Of a stretch of DNA of 64,000 nucleotides, positions 1 to 10,273 are shown one piece after another (position 1 is the stretch's first letter; every line of letters starts with the position of its first letter). Under the pieces are notes generated by a model, which saw only the letters and a list, made by a program, of their open reading frames with translations, did no database searches and had not been told where the DNA came from. The stretch comes from Rhodocyclales bacterium (GTDB taxonomy: Bacteria; Pseudomonadota; Gammaproteobacteria; Burkholderiales; Rhodocyclaceae): assembly GCA_016235025.1 (NCBI GenBank), contig JACRMV010000001.1:62001-126000 (forward strand), in the 5' to 3' direction. The translations under genes and the position numbers were made by a program.

Positions 1-465
1 ATTTACCTGCTGCTGGTGGCGCAGTTCAAGAGTTACCTGGTGCCGTTGATCATCATGGCGCCGATTCCGCTCACCATCATCGGTGTGATGCCCGGCCATG
101 CGCTGGCCGGTAGCCAGTTCACGGCGACTTCGATGATCGGCATGATCGCGCTGGCCGGCATCATTGTGCGCAACTCGATCCTGCTGGTGGATTTCATCGA
201 CCTGCAACTGGCGCAGGGCGTCGATTTTGCCGAGGCAGTGATCCAGGCTGCGGCCGTCCGCGCCAAGCCGATTGCGTTGACCGGGCTGGCCGCCATGCTG
301 GGGGCGCTGTTCATTCTCGACGATCCGATTTTCAACGGACTGGCACTGTCCCTGATTTTTGGCATCCTGGTCTCCACCGTGCTGACGCTGGTGGTGATTC
401 CGGTGCTGTATTTTTCTGCCATGAAAAACCGTAAGCCGCAACATTCGTTTGAGCAAGGAGAGTGA
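1..465 (+). CDS. RND efflux transporter permease, C-terminal part (truncated by window start)
   Basis: Open frame from base 1; AcrB/CusA-like C-terminal sequence (GIIVRNSILLVDF...AKPIALTGLAAMLGALFIL). Confidence 0.9.
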   Translation: MYLLLVAQFKSYLVPLIIMAPIPLTIIGVMPGHALAGSQFTATSMIGMIALAGIIVRNSILLVDFIDLQLAQGVDFAEAVIQAAAVRAKPIALTGLAAMLGALFILDDPIFNGLALSLIFGILVSTVLTLVVIPVLYFSAMKNRKPQHSFEQGE

Positions 466-466
466 C

Positions 467-694
467 ATGAACGTCAATCGCATCGTCCGCATCATCGCCG
501 GGTTTTTCATCCTGCTGTCGTTGACGCTGGCGCATTTCAGCGGCCAGGTCGACCTGAGCCATGTTTCGTGGCTGTGGTTCACCGCCTTTGTCGGCGCCAA
601 CCTGTTTCAGAGCGGCTTTACCACCTTCTGCCCGATGGATATTTTCCTGAGGAAGCTGGGCGTGCCGGATTCAAGCGGCACCTGCAAACTCTGA
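467..694 (+). CDS. DUF2892-like inner membrane protein
   Basis: 75-aa protein with two hydrophobic helices and FCPMDIFLRKLGV motif typical of DUF2892/YgaP membrane domains. Confidence 0.7.
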   Translation: MNVNRIVRIIAGFFILLSLTLAHFSGQVDLSHVSWLWFTAFVGANLFQSGFTTFCPMDIFLRKLGVPDSSGTCKL

Positions 695-709
695 ACTGGC
701 GGCGTTGCT

Positions 710-1558
710 TCAGGCAAACAGCCGCGCCAGTTCCGTACCGGGCGACGGCGCGCGCATGAAGGCCTCGCCAACCAGAAAGGCGCGCACCCCGGCGTCATGC
801 AGCGTGGCCACTGCTGCCGGGGTCGAGATGCCGGATTCGGCGACCACGATGCGCCCCGGCGGAATTCGGTGCAACTGCGACAGCGTGGTATCGAGGCTGA
901 CTTCGAAGCTGCGCAGGTTGCGGTTGTTGATGCCGATCAGCGGCGTTTGCAGTTGCAGGGCAAGATCGAGTTCGGCGGCATCGTGCGATTCCACCAGCAC
1001 CGCCATGCCCAGTTCCTGCGCAATGCCTTCCATCTCCTGCATCTGCCCGAGCGAGAGGGCGGCAACGATGAGCAGGATGGCATCGGCGCCCATCGCCCGC
1101 GCTTCATAAACCTGATACGGATCAACCAGGAAATCCTTGCGCAAGACCGGCAGGGCGCAGGCGGCGCGGGCCTCCTGCAGGTACTCGGGCGCGCCCTGGA
1201 AGAATTGCCGGTCGGTCAGCACCGAGAGGCAGGCGGCGCCATGTTGCGCGTAATCGGCGGCAATTTCGGCCGGGCGAAAGTCGGCGCGGATCACGCCTTG
1301 CGACGGGCTGGCTTTCTTGATTTCGGCGATGACCGCGACGGTCTTTCCCGTGTGGCTCGCCGTGTCACCAGCGCCAGCGCGTTGCGTCCCTTCGGGAACT
1401 TTCCGGGTTTCCATCATGTGGCGGATGGCGTCGACGAAATCGCGCGGCGCCGGTTGCGCCAAGGCTTCGGCACGCAATGCGGACAGCGGTTTCTGTGCCC
1501 GTGCGGCGGTGACTTCCTCCTGTTTGACAGCGAGGATTTTTTTCAGGATGTCGGACAT
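710..1558 (-). CDS. trpC: Indole-3-glycerol phosphate synthase
   Basis: [63 protein letters not shown] motifs. Confidence 0.97.
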   Translation of the reverse strand: MSDILKKILAVKQEEVTAARAQKPLSALRAEALAQPAPRDFVDAIRHMMETRKVPEGTQRAGAGDTASHTGKTVAVIAEIKKASPSQGVIRADFRPAEIAADYAQHGAACLSVLTDRQFFQGAPEYLQEARAACALPVLRKDFLVDPYQVYEARAMGADAILLIVAALSLGQMQEMEGIAQELGMAVLVESHDAAELDLALQLQTPLIGINNRNLRSFEVSLDTTLSQLHRIPPGRIVVAESGISTPAAVATLHDAGVRAFLVGEAFMRAPSPGTELARLFA

Positions 1559-2595
1559 CAGGCAACCTTCCGGGTGAAGGCGACGAAGGCGTCGAGCTTC
1601 TGCCGTGCCGCGCCGGAGGCGAGCGCTTCGCGGGCGCGCAGGATGCCGGCGCCGATCGAATCGACGACATTGGCGGTGTAGAGCGCCGCTCCGGCGTTGA
1701 GGGCGACGATGTCGCGCGCCGTGCCGGGCTTGTTTTCCAGCGCATCGATCAGCATGGCTTTCGATTCCACCGCATCGGCGACGCGCAGGCTGCGGTTCGA
1801 GGCCATGGAGAGGCCGTAGTCTTCGGGATGAACCTCATATTCGGTGATCTGGCCATTCTTCAGCTCGCCGACCTGCGTCGCCGCGCCGAGCGAAATCTCG
1901 TCCATACCATCCTTGCCCCAGACCACCAGCACATGGTCGGCGCCGAGCTGCTGCATCACGCGCACCTGGATGCCGACCAGGTCGGGGTGGAACACGCCCA
2001 TCAGGGTGTTCGGCGCACCGGCCGGATTGGTCAGCGGGCCGAGGATATTGAAAATCGTGCGCACACCCAGTTCGCGGCGCACGGCGGCGACATTCTTCAT
2101 TGCCGGATGGTGATTCGGCGCGAACATGAAACCGCAGCCGACCGCCTCGATGCAGCGGGCGACCTGCTCCGGTGCAAGGTCAATTCTCGCCCCGAGCGCT
2201 TCGAGCACATCGGCCGAGCCGGACTTCGACGAGACGCTGCGGTTGCCATGTTTGGCCACCGTCGCCCCGGCGGCCGCGGCGACGAACATCGATGCCGTGG
2301 AGATGTTGAAGGTGTGTGAGCCGTCGCCGCCGGTGCCGACGATATCGACGAAGTGCGCGCGGTTGGCCAACCCGTGCGGAGTGACGACCTTGGTCGACAA
2401 TTCGCGCATCACCTGTGCGGCGGCGGAAATCTCGCCGATGGTTTCCCGTCGGACACGCAGCCCGGAGAGAATCGCCGCTACCATGACGGGTGAAATCTCG
2501 CCACGCATGATCTGCCGCATCAGCTGCAGCATCTCGTCATGGGACAGCTCATGCTGGTCAATGATGCGCTGGAGCGCTTGTTGCGGAGTAATCAT
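1558..2595 (-). CDS. trpD: Anthranilate phosphoribosyltransferase
   Basis: [53 protein letters not shown]. Confidence 0.97.
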   Translation of the reverse strand: MITPQQALQRIIDQHELSHDEMLQLMRQIMRGEISPVMVAAILSGLRVRRETIGEISAAAQVMRELSTKVVTPHGLANRAHFVDIVGTGGDGSHTFNISTASMFVAAAAGATVAKHGNRSVSSKSGSADVLEALGARIDLAPEQVARCIEAVGCGFMFAPNHHPAMKNVAAVRRELGVRTIFNILGPLTNPAGAPNTLMGVFHPDLVGIQVRVMQQLGADHVLVVWGKDGMDEISLGAATQVGELKNGQITEYEVHPEDYGLSMASNRSLRVADAVESKAMLIDALENKPGTARDIVALNAGAALYTANVVDSIGAGILRAREALASGAARQKLDAFVAFTRKVA

Positions 2596-3164
2596 TGCTT
2601 GTCACCCCGCAGGAAGTTCTTCAACAGCTCATGGCCGCATTCGGTCAGGATCGATTCGGGATGGAACTGCACGCCTTCCACCGCCAGCGTCTTGTGGCGC
2701 ACGCCCATGATCTCGCCGTCGTCTGTCCATGCGGTCACTTCAAGGCACTCGGGCAGCGTGTCGCGGCGAATCGCCAGCGAGTGGTAGCGTGTCACGGTGA
2801 GCGGATTGGGCAGGCCGCGGAACACGCCCTGGCTGGCGTGATGCACCGGTGAGGTCTTGCCGTGCATCAGCTCCCTGGCGCGCACGATCTCGCCGCCGAA
2901 GGCCGCCCCGATGCTCTGGTGGCCGAGGCAGACGCCGAGCAGCGGAATCTTGCCGGCGAACTCTTTGATCGCTGCCACCGAGATGCCGGCTTCTGCCGGC
3001 GAGCAAGGGCCGGGCGAGATGACCAGCCGCGCCGGATGCAGCGCGGCGATTTCGTCCGTCGTGATTTCGTCATTGCGAAACACCCGCACCTCCTCGCCCA
3101 GTTCACCGAAATACTGCACCAGGTTGTAGGTGAAGCTGTCATAGTTGTCGATCATCAGCAGCAT
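2592..3164 (-). CDS. trpG: Anthranilate synthase component II (glutamine amidotransferase)
   Basis: [47 protein letters not shown]. Confidence 0.97.
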   Translation of the reverse strand: MLLMIDNYDSFTYNLVQYFGELGEEVRVFRNDEITTDEIAALHPARLVISPGPCSPAEAGISVAAIKEFAGKIPLLGVCLGHQSIGAAFGGEIVRARELMHGKTSPVHHASQGVFRGLPNPLTVTRYHSLAIRRDTLPECLEVTAWTDDGEIMGVRHKTLAVEGVQFHPESILTECGHELLKNFLRGDKQ

Positions 3165-3174
3165 GGCATATTCC

Positions 3175-4665
3175 TCACTGGGTACGGTCGAGGCCGGTCT
3201 GCGCCAGTTCTGCGGCGCGGATCAGGGCGCGGGCCTTGTTTTCGGTTTCCTGCCATTCGCTTTCAGGTATCGAGTCGGCGACGATGCCGGCTGCGGCCTG
3301 GGCGTAGAGCATGCCGCCCTTGACGATGCCGGTGCGGATGGCGATGGCCATGTCCATCTCGCCGGAGAAGCTGAGGTAGCCGCAGGCGCCGCCGTACAGG
3401 CCGCGCTTGATCGGTTCCAGCTGGTCGATGATTTCCATCGCGTGGATCTTCGGCGCGCCGGTCAGCGTGCCGGCCGGGAAGGTGGCTTTCAGCACGTCGA
3501 GGTTGCTCATGCCGGGTTTGAGCAGGCCTTCGACGTTGGACACGATATGCATGACGTGCGAGTAGCGCTCGATCACCATCTGGTCGGTGACGTGCACCGA
3601 GCCGGTTTGCGCGATGCGGCCGATGTCGTTGCGCGCAAGATCGATCAGCATCACGTGTTCGGCGCGCTCCTTCGGATCGGCGAGGAGCTCTTCGGCGCGG
3701 GCCGCGTCTTCTTCCGGCGTTGCGCCGCGCGGACGGGTGCCGGCCAGCGGGCGGATGGTGACGCGCGTGCCGGCGGGTGTGGCTTCCTGTCGCACCAGGA
3801 TTTCCGGAGAGGCGCCAACCACCTGATAGTCGCCGAAGTCGTAGAAATACATGTAGGGCGACGGATTGATCGAGCGCAGTGCGCGGTAGAGGTCCAGTGG
3901 CGGGCAGGCGAAAGGTTTTTTCAGGCGCTGGCCGATCTGCACCTGCATCATGTCGCCGGCGGCGATGTAGTCCTTGGCTTTTTGCACGGCGGCGAGGTAA
4001 CCAGTTTTGGCAAAATCGCGGATGACCTCGGTGGCGGGCGTCGGCAGGCTGGCGGGAATGTTCACCGGCGCACGCAGCGCTTGCGCCAGTTCGGCCAGGC
4101 GGGCGCGGGCGCCAGCCCAGGCATTGGGCAGCGCCGGATCGGCGTAGACGATGAGCCAGATTTTTCCGGCCAGGCTATCGACCACGGCGAGTTCTTCGGT
4201 CTGCAGCAGCAGTACGTCGGGCATGCCGATTTCATCGGGCAGGTCGAAGCGGGCGAGCTTCTTTTCCATGTAACGTACGGCGTCGTAGCCAAAATAACCG
4301 GCCAGGCCGCCGCAGAAACGGGGAAAGTTTTCAGGCACGAAGACTTTGAAGCGCGCCTGATAGTCGGCGATGAAGTCGAGCGGATTGGCGTCGGATTCTT
4401 CAATCACCACGTCATCGCGGATGACCTGGGTGGTCCATTGGTGGGTGCGCAGCAGGGTGCGTGCCGGCAGGCCGATGAAGGAGTAGCGACCGAAGCGTTC
4501 GCCGCCAACCACGGATTCGAGCAGGAAGCTGTTGGGCCGGTTGGCCAGCTTGAGATACAGCGACAGCGGTGTGTCAAGATCGGCGAAGGTTTCCAGCGTG
4601 AGCGGGATGCGGTTGTAGCCGGCGGCAGCCAGGCGGTTGAATTCGCTCTCGGTGATGTGCGTCAT
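3175..4665 (-). CDS. trpE: Anthranilate synthase component I
   Basis: Chorismate-binding motifs ([40 protein letters not shown]). Confidence 0.96.
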   Translation of the reverse strand: MTHITESEFNRLAAAGYNRIPLTLETFADLDTPLSLYLKLANRPNSFLLESVVGGERFGRYSFIGLPARTLLRTHQWTTQVIRDDVVIEESDANPLDFIADYQARFKVFVPENFPRFCGGLAGYFGYDAVRYMEKKLARFDLPDEIGMPDVLLLQTEELAVVDSLAGKIWLIVYADPALPNAWAGARARLAELAQALRAPVNIPASLPTPATEVIRDFAKTGYLAAVQKAKDYIAAGDMMQVQIGQRLKKPFACPPLDLYRALRSINPSPYMYFYDFGDYQVVGASPEILVRQEATPAGTRVTIRPLAGTRPRGATPEEDAARAEELLADPKERAEHVMLIDLARNDIGRIAQTGSVHVTDQMVIERYSHVMHIVSNVEGLLKPGMSNLDVLKATFPAGTLTGAPKIHAMEIIDQLEPIKRGLYGGACGYLSFSGEMDMAIAIRTGIVKGGMLYAQAAAGIVADSIPESEWQETENKARALIRAAELAQTGLDRTQ

Positions 4666-4877
4666 GGGTGCTCCACAAGGAAAAACTGTTGCAACGGTGG
4701 TGGCGCGAAGGATGGGGTTGTCGCGCGGTTCATGCCACGGTGTTGGCGTGGCTTGGGAATGGCAGGATCAGGGCCGCCAGGGCCAGGCCTCCGCCCAAAG
4801 TTCGCACTTTGCGGCGCATTCCGTCGTTGCTTGCAGAGAGTCGTGGAGCATGGTGGGCTGTGCTCTGGAATTCAAAA

Positions 4878-5573
4878 TTAAAAAGTCGGCGCTGGTGGAG
4901 CGGCGAGCGCTGCGTCAATGATGCGTCGGGCTGCCTCGTCCAGCGATGTGACTATAGCATCGCAGCCGCCATCCTGCATACCTTGCTGCACGCTCCTGCC
5001 TGCGTTGTAGCCGTAGGGTACCAGCCACACCGGGCAGCCGGCGGCGCGTGCGGCGACGGCGTCGTGGCTGGAATCGCCGATGTGCAGGTTCTCGCCGGGC
5101 GCGACGCCGAGGCGTTTGCAGGCTTCGATGAGCGGCAGCGGATGCGGTTTTTTGTGTGCCACGCTGTCGCCGGAAATGGCGAAGCGGAAATACGGCGCCA
5201 GGCCGCTGGCGGCGAGCAGGGGTTCGGTGAAGGCAGCGGCCTTGTTGGTGATCACGGCCAGCGGCAGGTCGGCTGCGCGAAAGAGCTCCAGCCCTTCCCG
5301 CACGCCGGGGAACAGCGTTGCCTGGCGGCCGTTCTCGCGCGCGTAGTGCTTGCGGAACAGGTGCTTGGCCGCAGTTAGCGGGGCACCGGAAAGGTCCGGC
5401 AGGCAACGTTCAACCAGGTTGTCGATGCCGCGCCCGACGAAGGTGGCGATTACCTGTGGCGGATATTCCGCACGTCCCAGCTCGCGCAGCATGCCGTTGG
5501 CGGCGGCGGTGAGATCGGGAAGGGTGTCGAGCAGGGTGCCGTCGAGATCGAGCGTGACCGAGCGGATGTGCAT
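4878..5573 (-). CDS. gph: Phosphoglycolate phosphatase (HAD family)
   Basis: LDLDGTLLDTLPDL and GDSSHDAVAARAAG HAD motifs; C-terminus ends in repeat-encoded PPAPTF. Confidence 0.9.
   Translation of the reverse strand: MHIRSVTLDLDGTLLDTLPDLTAAANGMLRELGRAEYPPQVIATFVGRGIDNLVERCLPDLSGAPLTAAKHLFRKHYARENGRQATLFPGVREGLELFRAADLPLAVITNKAAAFTEPLLAASGLAPYFRFAISGDSVAHKKPHPLPLIEACKRLGVAPGENLHIGDSSHDAVAARAAGCPVWLVPYGYNAGRSVQQGMQDGGCDAIVTSLDEAARRIIDAALAAPPAPTF
4881..4906 (+). repeat. Dispersed repeat copy (AAAAGTCGGCGCTGGTGGAGCGGCGA)
   Basis: Matches consensus AAAAGTCGGCGCTGGYGAGRCGGCG; forms the gph 3' end (PPAPTF*). Confidence 0.85.
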
Positions 5574-5583
5574 CAGTGCGGCT

Positions 5584-6282
5584 TCAACACTGTTTCAGTT
5601 CGGCGCGCAGCGCGGCGATTACGCTGTCATAGCGGTGCGGATCGCTGTCCAGGCCGGCGCCGAACACGGCGGAGCCGGCGACGAAGGTATCGGCTCCGGC
5701 GCGGGCGATTTCGGCGATGTTGTCCACTTTCACTCCGCCGTCGACCTCGAGCAGGATGTTGCGGCCGCTGTGTTCGCGGTAACGGTCGAGGCGGACACGC
5801 GCCGCGCGCAGCTTGTCGAGCGTGGCGGGGATGAATTTCTGTCCGCCGAAACCGGGATTGACGCTCATCAGCAGAATGATGTCCACCTTGTCCATGACGT
5901 AATCGAGATAATCGAGCGGTGTCGCCGGATTGAACACCAGCCCGGCCTGGCAGCCGCATTCACGGATCAGCGACAGCGTGCGGTCGATGTGTTCCGAGGC
6001 TTCCGGATGAAAGGTGATGATGTTGGCGCCGGCTTTGGCAAAGTCGGGAACGATGCGATCGACCGGCTTGACCATCAGGTGCACGTCGATCACGGCATTC
6101 GTCAGCGGCCGGATGGCCTCGCAGACCAGCGGGCCGATGGTCAGGTTGGGGACGTAGTGGTTGTCCATCACGTCGAAGTGAATCCAGTCGGCGCCGGCGG
6201 CGATGACGTTGCTGACTTCCTCGCCAAGCTTGGCAAAGTTGGCGGAAAGCAGGCTGGGGGCGATTCTGAAGGTGCTGGACAT
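5584..6282 (-). CDS. rpe: Ribulose-phosphate 3-epimerase
   Basis: [48 protein letters not shown]. Confidence 0.97.
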   Translation of the reverse strand: MSSTFRIAPSLLSANFAKLGEEVSNVIAAGADWIHFDVMDNHYVPNLTIGPLVCEAIRPLTNAVIDVHLMVKPVDRIVPDFAKAGANIITFHPEASEHIDRTLSLIRECGCQAGLVFNPATPLDYLDYVMDKVDIILLMSVNPGFGGQKFIPATLDKLRAARVRLDRYREHSGRNILLEVDGGVKVDNIAEIARAGADTFVAGSAVFGAGLDSDPHRYDSVIAALRAELKQC

Positions 6283-6310
6283 GACGCTCTCTCGAAGATG
6301 AATGGCGTGA

Positions 6311-6338
6311 TTCTACCGTGTTGCCAGCGCCGACTTTT
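6311..6338 (-). repeat. Dispersed repeat copy between the prepilin gene and rpe
   Basis: Minus strand AAAAGTCGGCGCTGGCAACACGGTAG; abuts the prepilin stop codon. Confidence 0.8.
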
Positions 6339-7008
6339 ACGGCAGGCGGCCGGCGGAGAGCATGCGGTTGAACAGGATGTTGGAGGATATCCAGACCACC
6401 TGATCGTCATAGCCGGCATTCGTGATCGGGTGCTGGACGAAGTCGGTGTCGGCATCGAGGTTTTCCAGTTCGTCGGCATCGGTCGGTACGGCAGCGCCAT
6501 TCTTGCCGCGCGAGAAGATGACGGCGGGAATCTGGGTGGCGAGAATGGTGCCGCTGCAATTGGCCCGGTCGCAGATGCGCATGTCGCCAGGCGAGGTCAG
6601 GACGAATCCGGCGGCGTTGTTGGAAAAGACGGCTGTCACCCGATAGTGAAATGCATTGCTCCAGGCATCCTGGCGGCCGATGCCGAGATCGCCCCAGGGC
6701 AGGGTGCCATCCGGATTGGTGCAGGCGTTGCCGGTGCGATTTTCCCGGCCGTCGTTATCGGTGTCCGGGCAGGGCAGGTAGGGCTTGCCGTCGGCAGCCT
6801 GATGGCTGGCGGCATACCCCAGCAGCGCCTCTTGTATGTCTGCGAGTTGCTTCTGGGTGTCGGTCTGGTAGCGGATATCCTGCTGCGCCGAGAGCGGCAT
6901 CAGCATGCCGCCGAGCAACAGTGCGACGATGAACATGACGATGGCGAGCTCGATCAGGGTGAAACCCTGGTGCTGAAAGATTGGCGCTGGTGGAGCAGCG
7001 GTTTTCAT
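6337..7008 (-). CDS. Type IV prepilin-like / MSHA-type minor pilin
   Basis: Start at 7008 overlaps the upstream stop (ATGA); leader MKTAAPPAPIFQHQG then FTLIELAIVMFIVALLLGGML prepilin helix. Confidence 0.85.
   Translation of the reverse strand: MKTAAPPAPIFQHQGFTLIELAIVMFIVALLLGGMLMPLSAQQDIRYQTDTQKQLADIQEALLGYAASHQAADGKPYLPCPDTDNDGRENRTGNACTNPDGTLPWGDLGIGRQDAWSNAFHYRVTAVFSNNAAGFVLTSPGDMRICDRANCSGTILATQIPAVIFSRGKNGAAVPTDADELENLDADTDFVQHPITNAGYDDQVVWISSNILFNRMLSAGRLP
6976..7000 (+). repeat. Dispersed repeat copy encoding prepilin leader residues (AAPPAPIF)
   Basis: AAAGATTGGCGCTGGTGGAGCAGCG. Confidence 0.75.
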
Positions 7009-10000
7009 GGCAGCCATGTGGTCGAGAAGTTGGTAATCGAAATCACCTGGTCGCGGTTGCCCTGGCTGTTGGTAAAGCCCAGGCGCAGGGTACGCAAGGC
7101 GGGTTTGTAGCAAAAGTTGTCGATACCGCAGAATTGTCCGCCAGAACATGCCGCTCCGCTGCTGCATGCGTTGCCTTTTTCGTCGTACAGCTTCTGGCGG
7201 TCATACAGGTCGGGCTGCTGCCCGGTGTGGCAGTAGCGGTTGCCATCGGTTTCGGTGCCGCCACAGTACTGGCCGGCAGGGTTGGAGGCCGGGCAGGAGC
7301 CGCTGCATTGGCCGTAGCGGACGACTGGATCGAGTTGTGCCATCGCGCGCGTGGTGGTCTTCATGCGGGCGATCCGGTTGGCCGATGTCGCGCTGTCCGC
7401 AAGCATCCAGACCTGCGTTTGCACCGTGGCCGAATAGAGATCGTTGGCGGTGACGGGTGCGATGCTGATGTTGCTGCCATCCGGTACGGCATCGCCATCC
7501 AGACGCCAGTAGCTGCCGGCGAGGCTGCCGGCACTGACAAACCATGTGGCGCCATCCTTCATTCCCGGTGCGGTATTTTCCGGCGCAGCACGGGTCCAGG
7601 AGCCGCTGCCGGCGACATACACACCGTTTTGGGCGGCTGCCGTCTGGGCGGTGACCAGCACGCGATCACCGGCGGCCAGCACTACGCCGTCGATGGTGGG
7701 CAGTCCCGACAGTGGGATGTTGCTGGTGGCGACAGCCCGCACCGGCAGGCGTACACGCTGGATGGTGAGCGCGTCGAAGCCGATTACCGGGAGGTCTGGG
7801 TTTTGCAAGCGCCACAGGCTGCCGCCGTTGATTGCCCCCGCCTTGATAAACCAGGAGGTGCCCGGCGGCAAATCGATGCCATCGTCGGCGCTTGCATCGC
7901 GCGTCCAGGTGGCGGCAGCGGCGAGATAAACTCCATTTGTCCGTGCATCGGCTTGCGCGGTCAGCAGCACGGTGTCACCGGCTTGCAGGGCAATTGAGTC
8001 GATGGTTTGCAAGCCGGAAAGCGTGATGGGCGTCGTTGCAACGACTTTGACCAGCCGGCTGTTGTCGTCGCGCCCGGCATAACCCGTGCGTTCGATTTCA
8101 ACGCGAACATGGATGTTCTGGTTGGTGGGCGTGCCGCTCAGGTTGGGATCGAGCTTGGTTACGCCGGGCGGTGGATAGGGCGGCGGACTGGCGAGCGGGG
8201 CAGGTGGAGCTGGATTTGTCGGCGCTGGCCGTACGGCGGGCGGAACAGGCAGCTGGCCGTGGACGTTGTCGTCTTCCTCGGCCGGGAGCTTGCAGATGTT
8301 ATCCACGGTATCGCAAACACTGGGTGCGCGGCAGCCCGTGCTGCAGGCATAGCCGGTGCTGATGGGCGCAGCGCTGCCCCAGTACACTGCGGCGATATGG
8401 CCGCCGGTGTAATTGGGATCGGCGCGGCCATTGGCGAGTGTATTCAGCGTTGAGCTGCTGCTGGCGCGGGAAGGATTGAAGCCAGCCGGCAGAAACGGAG
8501 GCTGATTGCGGTAGTCGCGCTGGGTGTCGAACTCAATGCCGATTTTCGGTGCGGCGACAATCGGCGTGTTGCCATTGTTGCCGGAATAACCCAGATGCTG
8601 ACTGGCGCCGCCGCAGACGCTGGCGGTGTTACGGTCACCGTCGATGGCGGCAAAAGTGAATCCGGGACCGGGAAAGCCGGTGTTGGTGATGTTGAACATG
8701 AAATAGCTGCGCAAGCCACTGCCCGTGGCGTGAGTTTCCGGCGTCCAGCTGCAACCGAACAGGGCCGCCGCGTTGCTGGCGCCGACCGCGCTCGTCACGA
8801 CATTCAGGCTGCCCAGTGTCAGGGTGCGGGTGGCGGCGTTGTAGTTCGAAAGCTGGCCGAGTCCGAGCGAGCTTAGCGTGGCTGATTGGACAGAGACAAG
8901 GCTGGCGCTGGATGGAATGCAGCGGATGATGTCCTGATATACCGAGGCTGGCGTGGTGACGCGCGAAAAAGTGCTGACGCCGGAGTAAGCCGTACCCCCG
9001 GTGGTGAAACTGTTGGCATTGGGAGCTTCGAGATAATTCAGCGGGTTGGCTTTATCGGCTGCAGTGAGGCGAGTCTGGCTGCCATTGTTGCGCTGGCTGG
9101 CAAAGAGCAGCACCGCCGGACACGTCGTGGCCGGGGTGGCGCCGTCGATGGTTGCCGCACAGTTGCCGACACATGGAGCGACAAACAGTTGATCCTGATA
9201 ACTGCTGAAATAATTTCTTGGATCCTGGCTATCGTCATAACAGGTGCTACTGGCAAGGGGATGCGCAGAGGCGACGACACCGGCGTCGCGCAGGCAACTG
9301 GTCATGCGGTCGAGCATGCTGTTGATGTCGAGGCGGAACAGCGAGGATTTGCGCAGGGCTGAAAATAGCATGTCGCTGGTGAGGGTGAGTCCCTTGTCGT
9401 TGGCAGCGATGTCGCATGTTGCGCCCGGCGGACAGCTGCCGGCCCAGAGCGTGTTGTCATTCTTGCGCAGGATTGTGCCTTGTATCGAGAGCGACTTCGC
9501 CGTGGCCGAGGTATCGCCGGAGGCGTTGTTGGCCGAACCGGCGAAGTAGTGGGTAACGCCGCCCAGAGCCGCGGCTGTGGCCGGATCGAGATAGTTTTTT
9601 GCGTCGTAGTTGCCGCCGCATTCGGTGACTGTATCGGTGGCGGATGTGCTGCGGTCTTGTCCGGCCAGCGGCGGGCCGGGCGAGAAGATGATGGCGACGG
9701 GGCGGTCGTGTGCCGAGGCAAGCGTGTTCTGCATCGCCACCGTGCTGTTGGCGATAACGACATCGAGTTGGCCGGGCACATCCCAGTTCATCGGAGTGGT
9801 TTGCTGGATACGCTGATGGCTGCCGGAAACGATATACCAGAGGCATTCTCCGGCGCTATCCCGCAATGCACCGGTGCCCAGCATGCGCCAGGGGAAACGG
9901 CCGATCACGGTCACATTCGGCGCATTGCCGGCAAAGTTGGCGGCATCGCAGCCTTCGCTGGTGCAACTGACATTGTTGTTGCGGGAGGTTCCCAGATCAG

Positions 10001-10259
10001 GCAGTGGCAGGTAGCCGTACATATAAACCGGCACATTCGCGGCGTTCGGGTTGGCTTCACGAAAGCGCAAGGCATAGCCGAGGAGTGCTTCACGCGCCTG
10101 CGTTAGTGCCGCATCCGTCTGCCGTTGGCGATAGGCTTGCATGAATTCAGGAGACAGGCTGGAAACCAGAAACGCCAGCGCGCCCATGACCAGCAAGGCG
10201 ATCAGGCTGATCAGCACGAAGCCGCGCTGGGCTGTCCGTTGTGCCTGGGGGCTGCTCAA
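7005..10259 (-). CDS. Large (1084 aa) prepilin-like modular protein, putative MSHA tip adhesin
   Basis: N-terminal prepilin-like helix (QRGFVLISLIALLVMGALAFLV), lectin-like central region (GIEFDTQRDY, GGHIAAVYWG), two tandem tail-fibre-like modules, Cys-rich segments. Confidence 0.8.
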   Translation of the reverse strand: MSSPQAQRTAQRGFVLISLIALLVMGALAFLVSSLSPEFMQAYRQRQTDAALTQAREALLGYALRFREANPNAANVPVYMYGYLPLPDLGTSRNNNVSCTSEGCDAANFAGNAPNVTVIGRFPWRMLGTGALRDSAGECLWYIVSGSHQRIQQTTPMNWDVPGQLDVVIANSTVAMQNTLASAHDRPVAIIFSPGPPLAGQDRSTSATDTVTECGGNYDAKNYLDPATAAALGGVTHYFAGSANNASGDTSATAKSLSIQGTILRKNDNTLWAGSCPPGATCDIAANDKGLTLTSDMLFSALRKSSLFRLDINSMLDRMTSCLRDAGVVASAHPLASSTCYDDSQDPRNYFSSYQDQLFVAPCVGNCAATIDGATPATTCPAVLLFASQRNNGSQTRLTAADKANPLNYLEAPNANSFTTGGTAYSGVSTFSRVTTPASVYQDIIRCIPSSASLVSVQSATLSSLGLGQLSNYNAATRTLTLGSLNVVTSAVGASNAAALFGCSWTPETHATGSGLRSYFMFNITNTGFPGPGFTFAAIDGDRNTASVCGGASQHLGYSGNNGNTPIVAAPKIGIEFDTQRDYRNQPPFLPAGFNPSRASSSSTLNTLANGRADPNYTGGHIAAVYWGSAAPISTGYACSTGCRAPSVCDTVDNICKLPAEEDDNVHGQLPVPPAVRPAPTNPAPPAPLASPPPYPPPGVTKLDPNLSGTPTNQNIHVRVEIERTGYAGRDDNSRLVKVVATTPITLSGLQTIDSIALQAGDTVLLTAQADARTNGVYLAAAATWTRDASADDGIDLPPGTSWFIKAGAINGGSLWRLQNPDLPVIGFDALTIQRVRLPVRAVATSNIPLSGLPTIDGVVLAAGDRVLVTAQTAAAQNGVYVAGSGSWTRAAPENTAPGMKDGATWFVSAGSLAGSYWRLDGDAVPDGSNISIAPVTANDLYSATVQTQVWMLADSATSANRIARMKTTTRAMAQLDPVVRYGQCSGSCPASNPAGQYCGGTETDGNRYCHTGQQPDLYDRQKLYDEKGNACSSGAACSGGQFCGIDNFCYKPALRTLRLGFTNSQGNRDQVISITNFSTTWLP

Positions 10260-10273
10260 TGGAGTGCGTCCGT

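Noticed and set aside
1262-1285. GCGAAAGTCGGCGCGGATC in trpC as a repeat copy
   Set aside because: Match stops after the core and encodes the conserved Trp[10 protein letters not shown] segment.
3145-4881. 578-aa plus-strand ORF antisense to trpE
   Set aside because: High-GC antisense shadow ORF; trpE on the minus strand fully explains the region. Same for other long antisense ORFs (e.g. 5350-7110, 17703-18932, 24514-25986, 34882-36027, 43618-44667, 50188-51711).
4730-4918. 62-aa minus-strand ORF between trpE and gph with a hydrophobic stretch
   Set aside because: No recognisable family or convincing RBS, and it overlaps the end of gph and a dispersed repeat.
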